DNA from: a virus
Virus record (IMG/VR): IMGVR_UViG_3300032180_000012
Coordinates: 1 to 47,284 of that record
Reading direction: 5' to 3' (one strand)
Length of the DNA stretch: 47,284 nucleotides
Positions 15,350 to 22,747 of the stretch are shown piece by piece (positions within the stretch are counted from its first letter, which is position 1; each line of letters begins with the position of its first letter). The notes below the pieces were generated by a model. The model saw only the letters and a list, made by a program, of their open reading frames with translations. It made no database searches and was not told the origin of the DNA. The translations under genes were made by a program, and so were the position numbers.

Positions 15350-16476
15350 GCCGCGAGTCGCGCTATGCCAGGGAGGACCGCCTGCTGGAGCAAGCCAGGG
15401 ACTACCTGGCGTGCTCGGTCTGCGGCGCGGCCCCTGGGCGTCCGTGTCGCTCGACTGGTTATGGGCCGACAGTCACCGGGGTCATTCGCGCGTTGCATTC
15501 GGGTCGCCTCCGCGACCCTGGTCTGGGTAATAATAGACTTGACTCACCCGCGCTAGCGGGCTATGCTTCCGCCCCATTGGCGGACTCGCCGAGCAATCTG
15601 TGCGAGGATTTGCTAAACAGCGGCTCCTCCCGCGCTGCACTCCTGCCCCCGTGGGTTCGGCAGCCGTACAGGCTCTGGAGCCTGCTGGACATGCTTGAAG
15701 CATACGCCTTCAAGTTCGCGAACGTCTGCGTCACCCTGGAGTCCATGAAGGCGCCGGGGGCTCTAAGTCCCGCCAGCGTGAAGCCAGAGGTCTTCCTCCC
15801 GGCTATCGGCCGGCTCCTTAAACAGATGGAGCTTGACGAATTGGTCGAACACATCGACGTGCTGCGGATGTCGCGAACCCTCCGAAGGTTGGTGAAGCGC
15901 CTAATGGAAAACCTGCGGGGGCGGCCCCAGGTTACCGAGGCAAAGCTGGTCGCAATAATAGGCGAAGTCGAGGAAGCGATATTGGGCGAGCTTGAGGGGG
16001 CGCTGTTTTTCGCCGTGCCGCCCAGTTCGGAAGAGTTGTACGACCAACAAGAGTTATTTGGACCGGAGGTTAACGCAAACTTCGGCCGCTCTTCCTTCCA
16101 CATTAAAGAAGCCGGCAACTGTTTGGCGTTCGCACGGTGGACAGCCGCCATCTATCACCTCATGTGCATCCTGGAGGCGGGACTTGACAGCATGGCGGAT
16201 GCCCTAAACCTGCCAGCTTCTCAGAAGAATTGGCAAAATGTCCTTGACCACATTAAGAATGCCATTGCAGCGCTAGGGCCAGCCAGCGGGCCAACGTGGA
16301 AAGAGGATCAGGCGTTCTTCTCTACCGCAGCGCTAGAGTTTCGCCTCTTCAAGCCATGGCGGAATGATGTAGCACACGGCAGGGCAAAGGCGACCGAGGA
16401 GGAAGCAAAGAAGATCCTAACTCACGTGAGGTCCTTCATGATTCACCTTTCCTCAAGGCTTAAAGAGCGGCCATGA
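15346..16476 (+). CDS. HEPN-type protein fused in frame to a broken zinc-finger gene
   Basis: The frame opens with GTG 15346 (GTGA overlap). Residues 1-60 look like a phage zinc-finger protein (ACSVCGAAPGRPC ... LHSGRL). From about 15530 the base composition falls and a sigma70-like promoter appears (15539-15567), so the remainder is probably a separate gene reading from a later start (TTG 15613 or ATG 15690). That part, about 260-290 residues, ends with PWRNDVAHG, an R-x4-H HEPN motif, in a helical context seen in a common family of uncharacterised HEPN-like proteins. HEPN proteins are often RNases of toxin or abortive-infection systems; activity is not shown here. Confidence 0.6.
   Translation: MSRESRYAREDRLLEQARDYLACSVCGAAPGRPCRSTGYGPTVTGVIRALHSGRLRDPGLGNNRLDSPALAGYASAPLADSPSNLCEDLLNSGSSRAALLPPWVRQPYRLWSLLDMLEAYAFKFANVCVTLESMKAPGALSPASVKPEVFLPAIGRLLKQMELDELVEHIDVLRMSRTLRRLVKRLMENLRGRPQVTEAKLVAIIGEVEEAILGELEGALFFAVPPSSEELYDQQELFGPEVNANFGRSSFHIKEAGNCLAFARWTAAIYHLMCILEAGLDSMADALNLPASQKNWQNVLDHIKNAIAALGPASGPTWKEDQAFFSTAALEFRLFKPWRNDVAHGRAKATEEEAKKILTHVRSFMIHLSSRLKERP
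15539..15567 (+). promoter_or_regulatory. Sigma70-like promoter for the HEPN gene
   Basis: TTGACT (15539-15544), 17-base spacer, TATGCT (15562-15567). The spacer contains CCCGC-GCTA-GCGGG, an inverted repeat suited to a repressor. It lies inside the open frame of the zinc-finger remnant, which argues that the downstream part is an inserted gene with its own expression. Confidence 0.55.
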
Positions 16477-16513
16477 GGAGAACGGCCCCGGGCCTTCGGT
16501 TCGGCGATTGTGC

Positions 16514-16537
16514 GGTGCCGCTCAGGGAAGCGGCGCC
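16514..16537. terminator. Strong hairpin between convergent genes
   Basis: GGTGCCGCT (16514-16522) pairs over all nine bases (one G-T) with AGCGGCGCC (16529-16537) around a 6-nt loop. It separates the HEPN gene (+) from the SymE-like gene (-), where a bidirectional terminator is expected. There is no U-tract on either side, so termination efficiency is uncertain. Confidence 0.45.
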
Positions 16538-16625
16538 CGTATTCCCGCCGCGAGCGTCCGTGCTTTCATGCGCAGACTCGCTAGCCGCCCATAACGAAGG
16601 CGATTGTGCCTCTGCACTAGACGCT

Positions 16626-16856
16626 CTAGCCGTCCACTATCTCCCCGCCGCAGGCGTGGCAGGGCAGCGGCTTGGGCCGAGCCTCGACGGTCACTACCAG
16701 ACGGTTCAACTCGACGGTCACCGCGAGCAGACAGCCGGGAGCGAAGCCAGCCCGCGCCAGCCACTCCCCCGACATGCGGATGTCGGGCACGGGGTTGCTG
16801 CCGTCGCGGCGACGATTCAGGACAGTAAGCCAGCGCACCTTCGCCTCGGGAGCCAT
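16626..16856 (-). CDS. SymE-like / SpoVT-AbrB-fold small protein
   Basis: 76 residues, ATG 16856 preceded by AGGAGG. The core DIRMSGEWLARAGFAPG followed by LLAVTVELNRLVVTVE matches the SymE toxin family pattern (strand, SG-W-L-aGF-pG turn, two strands). It ends with CHACGG, a possible half zinc site not usual for SymE. SymE proteins derive from an AbrB-like fold and are linked to RNA cleavage or nucleoid binding in type I toxin-antitoxin loci; no antisense RNA was identified here. Part of the minus-strand cargo behind the IS1595-type transposase. Confidence 0.6.
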   Translation of the reverse strand: MAPEAKVRWLTVLNRRRDGSNPVPDIRMSGEWLARAGFAPGCLLAVTVELNRLVVTVEARPKPLPCHACGGEIVDG

Positions 16857-17036
16857 GAGAGCACACCTCCTCCTCTTTCTGTCCGTGGTCCTCAACCTCG
16901 CGGCAGCCGGCCCCGGGTACGGCGCGCCTGCCGGCCGTCGCGATTCTTCCCTGTCGTTGTTTCCTGCCTTTGTGCGCTTCTGCGGTTCGCCGCCTCCTCT
17001 CCGGGTTTCGCCGCATCGAGTGCCACCGACCGAGTG

Positions 17037-17891
17037 TCAGCGGCCCTCGAAGCGGCGCCGTCTCTTCTGTCTCTCGCGAAAGTCCCGCACCAGGTCATGC
17101 GCGGTGACGCGGGACGCCTGTTCCAAGGCTTCGATCTTGGGGCTGGCGATGTAGGTTCTCTCGTCTTTCGCAGCGAACGTTGGAGACTCAATGATAGAAC
17201 CAGCGAGGAGCAGCACCTTGGCGAATACCTCAACAGTGACAACGTCATCGCTAGGATTCTCGACTTTCATGGGGGCTATTCCACCAGTTTTCCCAACGAC
17301 TGGCTGATAGTCGGCTATCTCGGTGGCACGTACCACGACACGATGCTGCAACCGAAAGCTCTTGTCAGCGATGGCGAGACTCTGCTCCAGAACTCTCCGG
17401 CTTGCTTCCGCTTGTTGGCGCCCTTCTTCAACAGCCTGAGCCGCCACGTCAGCCTGTTTGGTGGCGCTTGCGGATTGCTTTCTTGCCTCGGCGACAGCGT
17501 TTCCAGCGAGCCTGTTTTGCTGTCGCAATGCGCGACCGCTTTCTGTCGCCCATTCGCTGGTCGCTTTGGCTACTTTCTCGCTAGCCTCCGCGACTTTCAA
17601 TGCGGCATCGGCAACCTTGTTAGACGATGCGTTGCTGGAGCGCATCTCGCGCCACATGAGGCCAGACAACACCGTGTAGGCGATGAGCGATGCGAGCGTG
17701 AGAAGTTCGATGATGAAGATACTTCGCTCAAATCGAGTCCATCGCGGCTTACCAGGACGGTCGCTTTTGGCCTCCTCCTGCTGTGCTGCGGCACCGCTTT
17801 TCGCGGGCTGTTCATTTTGAACATCGCTCGCGGCCGGCAACTCTTGATTGCCGGATGGCTCTACCTCCTCGCGGCCGTCATTGTCGGCCAT
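17037..17891 (-). CDS. Membrane-anchored coiled-coil protein, IS passenger
   Basis: 284 residues, ATG 17891, overlapping the small ORF upstream by 14 bases. An acidic N-terminus (about 55 residues), one membrane helix (SIFIIELLTLASLIAY...), then a long coiled coil (about 90-170) rich in A, E, K and Q, and a C-terminal beta domain (VVVRATEIADYQPVVG...). Single-TM plus coiled-coil proteins of this kind are seen as cargo of mobile elements, with no known function. Codon use is less GC-biased than the phage genes, suggesting recent arrival. Confidence 0.6.
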   Translation of the reverse strand: MADNDGREEVEPSGNQELPAASDVQNEQPAKSGAAAQQEEAKSDRPGKPRWTRFERSIFIIELLTLASLIAYTVLSGLMWREMRSSNASSNKVADAALKVAEASEKVAKATSEWATESGRALRQQNRLAGNAVAEARKQSASATKQADVAAQAVEEGRQQAEASRRVLEQSLAIADKSFRLQHRVVVRATEIADYQPVVGKTGGIAPMKVENPSDDVVTVEVFAKVLLLAGSIIESPTFAAKDERTYIASPKIEALEQASRVTAHDLVRDFRERQKRRRRFEGR

Positions 17892-18057
17892 GTCGCCCTG
17901 AGCCTCTTGTTTTCCGGTCGCTTGTCGCCGTGGGTTTCACGGCAAGCAGTGCCTTCATCGCCGTCTCAAAGTCAAGCGGATGCAGACTCACAGGGCCGGC
18001 TCTTTTCTTCCTCTTGCGAGGAGCGGCCGGCGGTTTCTTGGCACCGGAGCCTGTCAC
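17878..18057 (-). CDS. Small conserved ORF downstream of the IS1595-type transposase
   Basis: 59 residues. GTG 18057 overlaps the transposase stop (GTGA). Basic N-terminal half (AKKPPAAPRKRKKR) followed by VSLHPLDFETAMKALLAVKP, a motif that in my memory recurs in small accessory ORFs next to ISXO2-like transposases. Stop lies inside the start of the next gene. Function unknown; it may regulate or assist transposition. Confidence 0.6.
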   Translation of the reverse strand: MTGSGAKKPPAAPRKRKKRAGPVSLHPLDFETAMKALLAVKPTATSDRKTRGSGRHGRQ

Positions 18058-18947
18058 GATCCCGCCACGACGGCCGAGAACATGTCGGGGTTCTCGCGGT
18101 TGTTGTGCCGGAAGGAGAACTCATTGAGGTAGAGCGGCAGGTACTGCTTCGACACGTGGTGGAAGCTACCGAAGATCCCGCGCTTGATGAGCGACCAGAA
18201 GCTGTCGATGTTCGCGGTATGGATCTCGCCTCGGACGTACTCGCCGGCCGAGTGATCTACCGTCCCGTGCGGGCGCTTCGAGCCGATACGGCGGTATCCC
18301 TTGTGTTCGTCGGTCGCGACCATGGAGACGCGATCCGCGACCGTCGAGTCCACGAACCCGTCCAGGGTCTTCGCGTCGGTCGCCTCGATCACCTGGCAGA
18401 CCACGTTCCCCTTTCGCGCGATGGCGCCGACCACGCTCACCTTGCCGACCGCACCGCGCCCGCCCTGGCCGCGCTTCATCCCGCCGCCGACTCCGCCGCC
18501 GTGCCGGTTCTTGGCCTTGCCGCCGACGTAGGTTTCGTCCACCTCGACGACGCCAGTCAGCTTCTGGAACGTCTCGTCCTTCATCGCGGCGCGGATGCGG
18601 TGGCACATGTACCAGGCGGTGCGATACTGTCCCATGCCGATGTGCCGCTGGATCTGCAAGGCGCTCGTTCCCTTCTTGGCCTGGCACATGAGGAGGATCA
18701 CCTGGAACCACTCGCGGAGCGGGTACTTGGTGTTCTCGAAGATGGTCCCGGTCAGCGGCGAGAAGCGATACCCGTTCGGCGCGCACTTCTTGCACTGCCA
18801 CTTGAAGGGTTTGGACTTCAAGGCGTAGACGTGGTCATTACCGCACCGGGGGCAGTAGACGCCATCGGGCCAACGCATCGCGACCAGGTAGGTGAGGCAG
18901 TCTTCCTGCGTCTGGAACCGGGCCGAGAGCTGTCTCAAGGTCATCAT
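18054..18947 (-). CDS. IS1595-family (ISXO2-like) transposase
   Basis: 297 residues, full length for the family. N-terminal zinc ribbon: CPRCG near residue 34 and CKKC near 52. The RNase H-like catalytic core has VEVDETYVGGK (first Asp), MVATDEHKGY (second Asp) and the closing block IDSFWSLIKRG ... GSFHHVSKQYLPLYLNEFSFRHN. Catalyses cut-and-paste or replicative transposition. The predicted promoter puts the transcript start at the ATG, so the mRNA may be leaderless. It heads a minus-strand set of passenger genes inserted against the direction of the phage lysis operon. Inverted repeats were not securely found. Confidence 0.9.
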   Translation of the reverse strand: MMTLRQLSARFQTQEDCLTYLVAMRWPDGVYCPRCGNDHVYALKSKPFKWQCKKCAPNGYRFSPLTGTIFENTKYPLREWFQVILLMCQAKKGTSALQIQRHIGMGQYRTAWYMCHRIRAAMKDETFQKLTGVVEVDETYVGGKAKNRHGGGVGGGMKRGQGGRGAVGKVSVVGAIARKGNVVCQVIEATDAKTLDGFVDSTVADRVSMVATDEHKGYRRIGSKRPHGTVDHSAGEYVRGEIHTANIDSFWSLIKRGIFGSFHHVSKQYLPLYLNEFSFRHNNRENPDMFSAVVAGS

Positions 18948-18953
18948 GGGATC

Positions 18954-18982
18954 AGCGTACTCCCTTTCCCGGCCGGTGTCAA
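18954..18982 (-). promoter_or_regulatory. Promoter of the transposase, overlapping a palindrome
   Basis: On the minus strand: TTGACA (18982-18977), 17 bases, TACGCT (18959-18954). The -35 box lies inside the palindrome GTGTC-N6-GACAC at 18976-18991, so a protein binding that site would block transcription. Predicted start falls at about 18947, the first base of the ATG. Confidence 0.55.
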
Positions 18983-19058
18983 GTGGGACACTAACAGGCT
19001 GAGAGGTGCTAGGCTATGCTCCTCTAGGCTTGCCCAGGGCCGGTGTCAACAGAGACAC
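18971..19058. repeat. Two copies of GTGTC-N6-GACAC
   Basis: Copies at 18976-18991 and 19043-19058, each preceded by GGCCG or GGGCC; the 16-mers match except in the N6 core. Each copy holds TTGACA on the minus strand. They may be transposase or repressor binding sites near the right end of the inserted element. Confidence 0.55.
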
Positions 19059-19072
19059 AATCGCCCTACGTT

Positions 19073-19208
19073 TGCTGGGTGCGCTGAGGCCACGCCGTCT
19101 GCTCCTGCGTCTCGGGCGCCGCTCACCAAGCACGAGGTGGGCTTCTACTCACTCGGCTTCGAGGACGCCAAGCGGGCCGTGCTCGCGGCGCTGGGAGCCG
19201 AACCGTGA
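19073..19208 (+). pseudogene. Probable 3' remnant of the gene split by the insertion
   Basis: The last frame before 19205 ends KHEVGFYSLGFEDAKRAVLAALGAEP in two halves I read as a natural small-protein C-terminus (segment EVGFYSLGFEDAKRAVLAAL). Its TGA overlaps GTG 19205 exactly as the other genes of the operon overlap. It has no own start, so it is best read as the lost tail of the zinc-finger gene beginning at 15346. Frame is not preserved across the insertion. Confidence 0.4.
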
Positions 19209-19507
19209 GCCGCCTGGTGATCGCCGTTGTGCTGCTGGCTGCCGCGGCGGCGGGTTGCGGCCTCAACGAGGTGTTCCTCGGTGGCCAGCGTTCCTTCCGC
19301 ACCGCGACGCCGACGAGCGGGCACGTCTCGCGCCTTTTGCCTGACTGCCATCTTGAGGTGGAGACGAGCGGAGGCCGGCGCTTTACCCAGGGCGTCTCGC
19401 GTGCGCAGTGGTCGGCGGCGTGGGTCGGCGAGGCCGTGCTCGTCGAGCGGGCGCACTGGTGGTCCCCTCTACGTATCACCGAGTTCGACTACGACCAATG
19501 GCACTGA
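19205..19507 (+). CDS. Small lipoprotein
   Basis: 100 residues, GTG 19205 (GTGA overlap). N-terminal signal SRLVIAVVLLAAAAAGC has a clear lipobox ending at Cys18, so it should be lipid-anchored. The mature part is beta-rich with conserved-looking Trp (AQWSAAWVGEAVLV). Small lipoproteins near phage lysis genes can be outer spanins, but length and content do not prove that. Overlaps the next gene by 10 bases. Confidence 0.6.
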   Translation: MSRLVIAVVLLAAAAAGCGLNEVFLGGQRSFRTATPTSGHVSRLLPDCHLEVETSGGRRFTQGVSRAQWSAAWVGEAVLVERAHWWSPLRITEFDYDQWH

Positions 19508-19968
19508 CCCTCAGCGTGATACGGCGCACGATCCGGATCAAGGGCGAGCTGCGAGGCCCGGATGGGCGTGCTCTTGTCGGTCCTGACGGCCGCGGTATCG
19601 TCGGTGACGATGGGCGCGCCTTGAAGAACTGGCGGGGCGAGCCGATCACGCGGCTGACGGTCCTGCTCCTGTGCGCCCTGCTCGCCTCTGGCTGCTACTG
19701 CGTCGGCAGGAACCTACACCACTGGCCGTGGTGCTGGCACGGGTCTGGCGCGCGCGGCTGCCACAGCTTCTACTGCTGGAACGAGGTGAAGGTGGTCAGC
19801 GCCGACCTCGCCGGCTGCACCGTGACGGTACGGCGCGTCGCGAGAGACCAGGCGTTCTCGACGAGCTGCGCGATCGCCGCCAAGGCGCTGCGGGACGGCA
19901 AAGCCTACATCCGCGAGGAATCCGGCCAGATCACCGCCGCTGGCATGGAGCCGGTGGGCGGCTGGTAG
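19498..19968 (+). CDS. Cys-rich membrane or lipoprotein with repeat N-terminus
   Basis: 156 residues from ATG 19498. The first 40 residues hold two GPDGR units (GPDGRALVGPDGRGIVGDDGR). A lipoprotein-type signal, LTVLLLCALLASGC, lies about 55-70 residues in; TTG 19621 would make it N-terminal (start KNWRGEPITRL). So either one protein with an internal anchor or an embedded lipoprotein gene. The mature part has six more Cys (CYCVGRNLHHWPWCWHGSG region), suggesting disulfides. Confidence 0.5.
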   Translation: MALTLSVIRRTIRIKGELRGPDGRALVGPDGRGIVGDDGRALKNWRGEPITRLTVLLLCALLASGCYCVGRNLHHWPWCWHGSGARGCHSFYCWNEVKVVSADLAGCTVTVRRVARDQAFSTSCAIAAKALRDGKAYIREESGQITAAGMEPVGGW

Positions 19969-19987
19969 GCGAAAGGAGAGCGGTCCG

Positions 19988-20326
19988 ATGTGCCCACAGA
20001 TGAACTTCGGCAATCTCGGTGCGACGCACGACAGCGGCACTTCTACCTCAGCGGATGGTCACAGAGGGCGCTTTGGCGGGGCGAGCCGATCTGACCGCGG
20101 ACGCGGTTCCGACACCGTGCGCGCTGGCGACTGCGTGCGCGCAGGCGACCGCCTGGTCGAGGGTGCGGCCGACATCGTAGTCACCCATCCGGACGGCTGC
20201 GCAGAGGCGGACGGCATGGTGACGTTCCGCCAGGCGGCAGATGTCCCCGGGGTCACGGTCAGCCACGCGAACAAGGGGCAGGCGCCCCGATCAACCTTCA
20301 ACGGCATGCGTCGGGGAAGGCCCTAG
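19988..20326 (+). CDS. Hypothetical polar protein
   Basis: 112 residues, ATG 19988 with AAGGAG ten bases upstream. The sequence is hydrophilic, with Gly/Arg/Ser/Asp-rich first half and a beta-like end (ADIVVTHPDG, ADVPGVTVSH). No family recognised. Coding status rests on the RBS, on direction and on spacing to neighbours. Confidence 0.4.
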   Translation: MCPQMNFGNLGATHDSGTSTSADGHRGRFGGASRSDRGRGSDTVRAGDCVRAGDRLVEGAADIVVTHPDGCAEADGMVTFRQAADVPGVTVSHANKGQAPRSTFNGMRRGRP

Positions 20327-20355
20327 TCACGCAGCAACAACTGAGAGGGAACGAG

Positions 20356-21303
20356 ATGGCAAACCAGATCGACACGACGCTAGACCCGCACGGCGCCGTC
20401 GCCCGCATCATCGCCGCAGTGCAGGCCGCTGGCGACTCCGCGACCCTCGCCACGGCGATCGTCGCCTCCGGCATCACCGATACGGCGATCTATGACGCCA
20501 AGGACCAGGAGGTCAAGGGTACGTTTCATCCCGAGGTCGCGCTGCCCGTGATCGACCCGGGGTCAAGTCAGGAGGCGCTCAAGGACTTCGATGGAGTCGC
20601 CGACCAGCGCTACGGGTTCCCGCCAGGAACGTACGCCGGTCACTACGGGCTCGAGGAATTGGAGAACGAGGTCTGGCCAGACCCGGTGCTCCTCGGCTTC
20701 CCCGCTGGCTACAGCTACGACTGGCGAGACCGCTCTGACGGCCGGCTCTGCGTCGGCTTCGCCGAGGCGGTCATGGCCAAGGTCGGGAGACTCCCGGTCA
20801 ACGGCGAGCGCATCACGGCGGCCGAGCGGGCGCAGCTCGCCGCCGCTGGCAATGTTGCCGCTGATGCCGCCGGCGCCGCGCACCAGGCCGAGCTCTACGC
20901 TTGGGACTTGGCGCACCCGTCGCAGGCGCCGCAGTCTGAGCGCGGCAAGGCCGAGGCGGCAGCGCGCTCAGCGGTGGTCCTGAAGCTCCTCGGCGGCCGG
21001 TTCGAGGTCACCATCCCGCATTGGGAGGAGCCCGCCGGGCGCTCCGGCAGGAAGGGCGTCGGTCAAGCGGTCCCGATGCTCCCTGGCCTCGGGTGGTTCT
21101 GGTTCTTCGCGCCGGACCTCCCAGAGGTGTTTGTGACCGTCATGGATCAGGGCGCCGCTGGCCACAGCGTCAAGGTCAACGCGAGCACGGACACGGGGTT
21201 CACGGTGGTCGTCAAGGACACCGTTTCCGGAAAGTCCTGGCAGCACATCAACCCGGCCGGGAACCTCATGGGCGTGATCGCCTGGTTGGCGTTCCCAGCG
21301 TAG
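20356..21303 (+). CDS. Putative phage structural or secreted protein
   Basis: 315 residues, ATG 20356. The N-terminal third is Ala/Asp-rich and helical, the middle has GHYGLEELENEVWPDPVLLG and SYDWRDRSDGRLC, and the last 60 residues are beta-rich (VFVTVMDQGAAGHSVKVNAS), like C-terminal domains of tail appendage proteins. No signal peptide. Function not identified; the late-gene position suggests a virion or host-interaction role. Confidence 0.5.
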   Translation: MANQIDTTLDPHGAVARIIAAVQAAGDSATLATAIVASGITDTAIYDAKDQEVKGTFHPEVALPVIDPGSSQEALKDFDGVADQRYGFPPGTYAGHYGLEELENEVWPDPVLLGFPAGYSYDWRDRSDGRLCVGFAEAVMAKVGRLPVNGERITAAERAQLAAAGNVAADAAGAAHQAELYAWDLAHPSQAPQSERGKAEAAARSAVVLKLLGGRFEVTIPHWEEPAGRSGRKGVGQAVPMLPGLGWFWFFAPDLPEVFVTVMDQGAAGHSVKVNASTDTGFTVVVKDTVSGKSWQHINPAGNLMGVIAWLAFPA

Positions 21304-21446
21304 CACCCAGGCCCCGAACGTCCTGAAAGGGGGACAGGACTTGCGACTAGAATTTTAGCTGCCACTTCACTGTCTCACAAATTACTTCCACGGCCACCTT
21401 GCTTCCCACAGGGGCAGCGTCTCAAACGCGGCCCGGGGAGGTCGCC

Positions 21447-21545
21447 GTGGAGATCCTTACGGTGGCAAGCGTGGTCCTCTCGGCGGTAGGCGTCGGGCTC
21501 GGCCTGGCGAGCTTCATCCTGGCCTATGGCCGGCGGCGCAAGTGA
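21447..21545 (+). CDS. 32-residue membrane peptide
   Basis: GTG 21447 preceded by GGGGAGG five bases upstream. One hydrophobic helix (SVVLSAVGVGLGLASFILAY) and a basic GRRRK end: a single-pass micro-protein. The 140 bases before it are AT-richer than average and may hold its promoter, but no clean hexamer pair is visible. Confidence 0.5.
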   Translation: MEILTVASVVLSAVGVGLGLASFILAYGRRRK

Positions 21546-21566
21546 GAGCGCGGGTATGCTCAGGCC

Positions 21567-21788
21567 ATGCGAGAGCACGACCCCAACTTCCGGCCGGCGG
21601 CCCTGCCAGGCGCCGGCTGGCGCCTCATTGCCGGAGGCCACGAGCCGCAGCCAGGGGAACGCTACGAGGTCGCCGTAGCGGTCGGCCTGGAAGGCGTACA
21701 GGTCTTCCGGGACCGCTGCGTCGGCCCGCACCGCTTCGAGCGGATCGACTACATGGCGGTCGTCGCCTTCCGCGAGCTGCCGCGGTAG
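21567..21788 (+). CDS. Small protein, unknown function
   Basis: 73 residues, ATG 21567. Beta-rich (GWRLIAGGHEPQPGERYEVAVAVGL; read as two short strands and a turn), no Cys, no membrane segment. Follows the micro-membrane gene by 21 bases. The RBS is weak. Converges with the minus-strand gene that ends at 21873. Confidence 0.45.
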   Translation: MREHDPNFRPAALPGAGWRLIAGGHEPQPGERYEVAVAVGLEGVQVFRDRCVGPHRFERIDYMAVVAFRELPR

Positions 21789-21872
21789 GGGCAGCCAAGA
21801 GGCGGGGGCTCAGCGGTGAGCGGCTGGCTCGCGGTGTGGGACCGGCGGCGGCGTGCCTGTCAGCCCGCAGCT

Positions 21873-22109
21873 CTACGGATGCCGAGGGGGCGCGGCTGGC
21901 GTTGGTGCTGGTGCAGCTTGTGGAGTCGCAGGCACAGGTGCAGACGGTTGCGGCGAGACCGCCGCAGGCGCTGGCGTGCTGTGAACGGCTGGTGGTGCTG
22001 GTGGTGGTGCGGATGCACTCGGATGTGGGATCAAGCCTACAAGCCACGCGGCAGCGAAGGCAAAGGCGAGGCCAAGGATCGTCGTCAGTGTCCAGGCGGC
22101 TCCTTTCAA
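21873..22109 (-). CDS. 3' part of a frameshifted membrane protein gene
   Basis: From TTG 22109 the frame gives a membrane helix (TLTTILGLAFAFAAAWLVGL) and a 45-residue Pro/Ala-rich tail. The same frame is open further upstream without any start codon and reads GLKDEAEERKAGQDKLTRTL just before the helix, a typical coiled-coil stalk. It is therefore probably the C-terminal part of the gene starting at 22405, in a -1 frame relative to it. As a free-standing gene it would have no RBS. Confidence 0.45.
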   Translation of the reverse strand: MKGAAWTLTTILGLAFAFAAAWLVGLIPHPSASAPPPAPPAVHSTPAPAAVSPQPSAPVPATPQAAPAPTPAAPPRHP

Positions 22110-22126
22110 CCACGCCAGCGTGCGTG

Positions 22127-22405
22127 TCAGCTTGTCCTGCCCGGCCTTCCGCTCTTCCGCCTCATCCTTAAGCCCATCTGAGAGTGCTCCAATTTGAGAT
22201 CGGCGGCGACGGCGCGCAGCTCGGTGTGGGTGACAGGCTCCTCGTCGTCCTCCTCGCGGTCGGCAAACACAGCCAGGTCGTAGAGCACCTGGCCCAGGCG
22301 GCGCACGGCTTCCCGGTCCGGGGGATCGAAGAGTTGCAGGGTGGTTTCCCGGAACGAATCGGACTCGTTCCAGGGCGGCGCGGTAGACTGCCCGGAGCCT
22401 TGCAT
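22127..22405 (-). CDS. 5' part of a frameshifted membrane protein gene
   Basis: ATG 22405 has GAGGAGA nine bases upstream. It begins MQGSGQSTAPPWNESDSFRE, then a helical acidic region (REAVRRLGQVLYDLAVFADR) and TELRAVAADLKLEHS; after that the frame turns basic and unlike the neighbours. Joining to the -1 frame near 22185-22195 would give one protein of about 175 residues: soluble helices, coiled coil, membrane helix, Pro-rich tail. No classical slippery heptamer is present, so mutation or a sequence error is more likely than programmed shifting. Confidence 0.5.
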   Translation of the reverse strand: MQGSGQSTAPPWNESDSFRETTLQLFDPPDREAVRRLGQVLYDLAVFADREEDDEEPVTHTELRAVAADLKLEHSQMGLRMRRKSGRPGRTS

Positions 22406-22544
22406 AGGGTTGTCTCCTCTGCTCGGTTAGGTCCCGGTGTCGGGTGCACTCCCTTCGCCGGGGCCGCTGATTTACCGGTAGTCTACGGCATCATGGCGCC
22501 ACGATGCAAGATGGTCACGTGCATTGTTCTATGCTCATTGCACT

Positions 22545-22730
22545 ATGGCGCCACGGCGCAAGGATGAAGACGACCGCATCGCAGGGATCACCGGCACCGG
22601 GACGCGGAAGTGCGCCTGGTTCCATGAGGACGAAGCCGAGGCGCTACGGCTGCGGGCCTTCAAGGAGCGCAGGTCGGAGGCGGCGCTGATCCGGGAAGCG
22701 GTGCGGCGGTTTCTCGGGATCGAGGACTAG
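22545..22730 (+). CDS. Ribbon-helix-helix (CopG-like) regulator
   Basis: 61 residues from ATG 22545. A strand (TRKCAWFHEDE) is followed by EAEALRLRAFKERRSEAALIREAVRRFLG in short order, the beta-alpha-alpha pattern of CopG/Arc DNA-binding proteins that bind as dimers. An inverted repeat GTGCA-N15-TGCAC (22519-22543) ends two bases before the start and may be its own operator. The first 21 bases of the gene are nearly duplicated 52 bases upstream. Divergent from the gene starting at 22405. Confidence 0.65.
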   Translation: MAPRRKDEDDRIAGITGTGTRKCAWFHEDEAEALRLRAFKERRSEAALIREAVRRFLGIED

Positions 22731-22747
22731 CTCAGCTCACGCGGGGC

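Larger units (their letters stand above)
17037..19058 (-). mobile_element. IS1595-type element with passenger genes (limits uncertain)
   Basis: Transposase, small ORF and coiled-coil membrane gene read in one direction with overlaps, opposite to the phage operon on both sides. The right limit is set provisionally at the second GTGTC-N6-GACAC site; the left limit could be at 17036, or the SymE-like and HEPN genes (down to about 15530) may be part of the same insertion. No target duplication was proven; GGCTATGCT occurs near both outer limits (15560 and 19013). Confidence 0.5.

Noticed and set aside
15560-19021. GGCTATGCT near both ends of the insertion as a target-site duplication
   Set aside because: A 9-base match in this composition can occur by chance, and the flanks do not match further, so it was not called.
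16473-19208. A 911-codon open plus-strand frame
   Set aside because: It runs antisense through the transposase, the coiled-coil gene and the SymE-like gene, which have clear motifs and RBS. Only its last 45 codons may be a real remnant.
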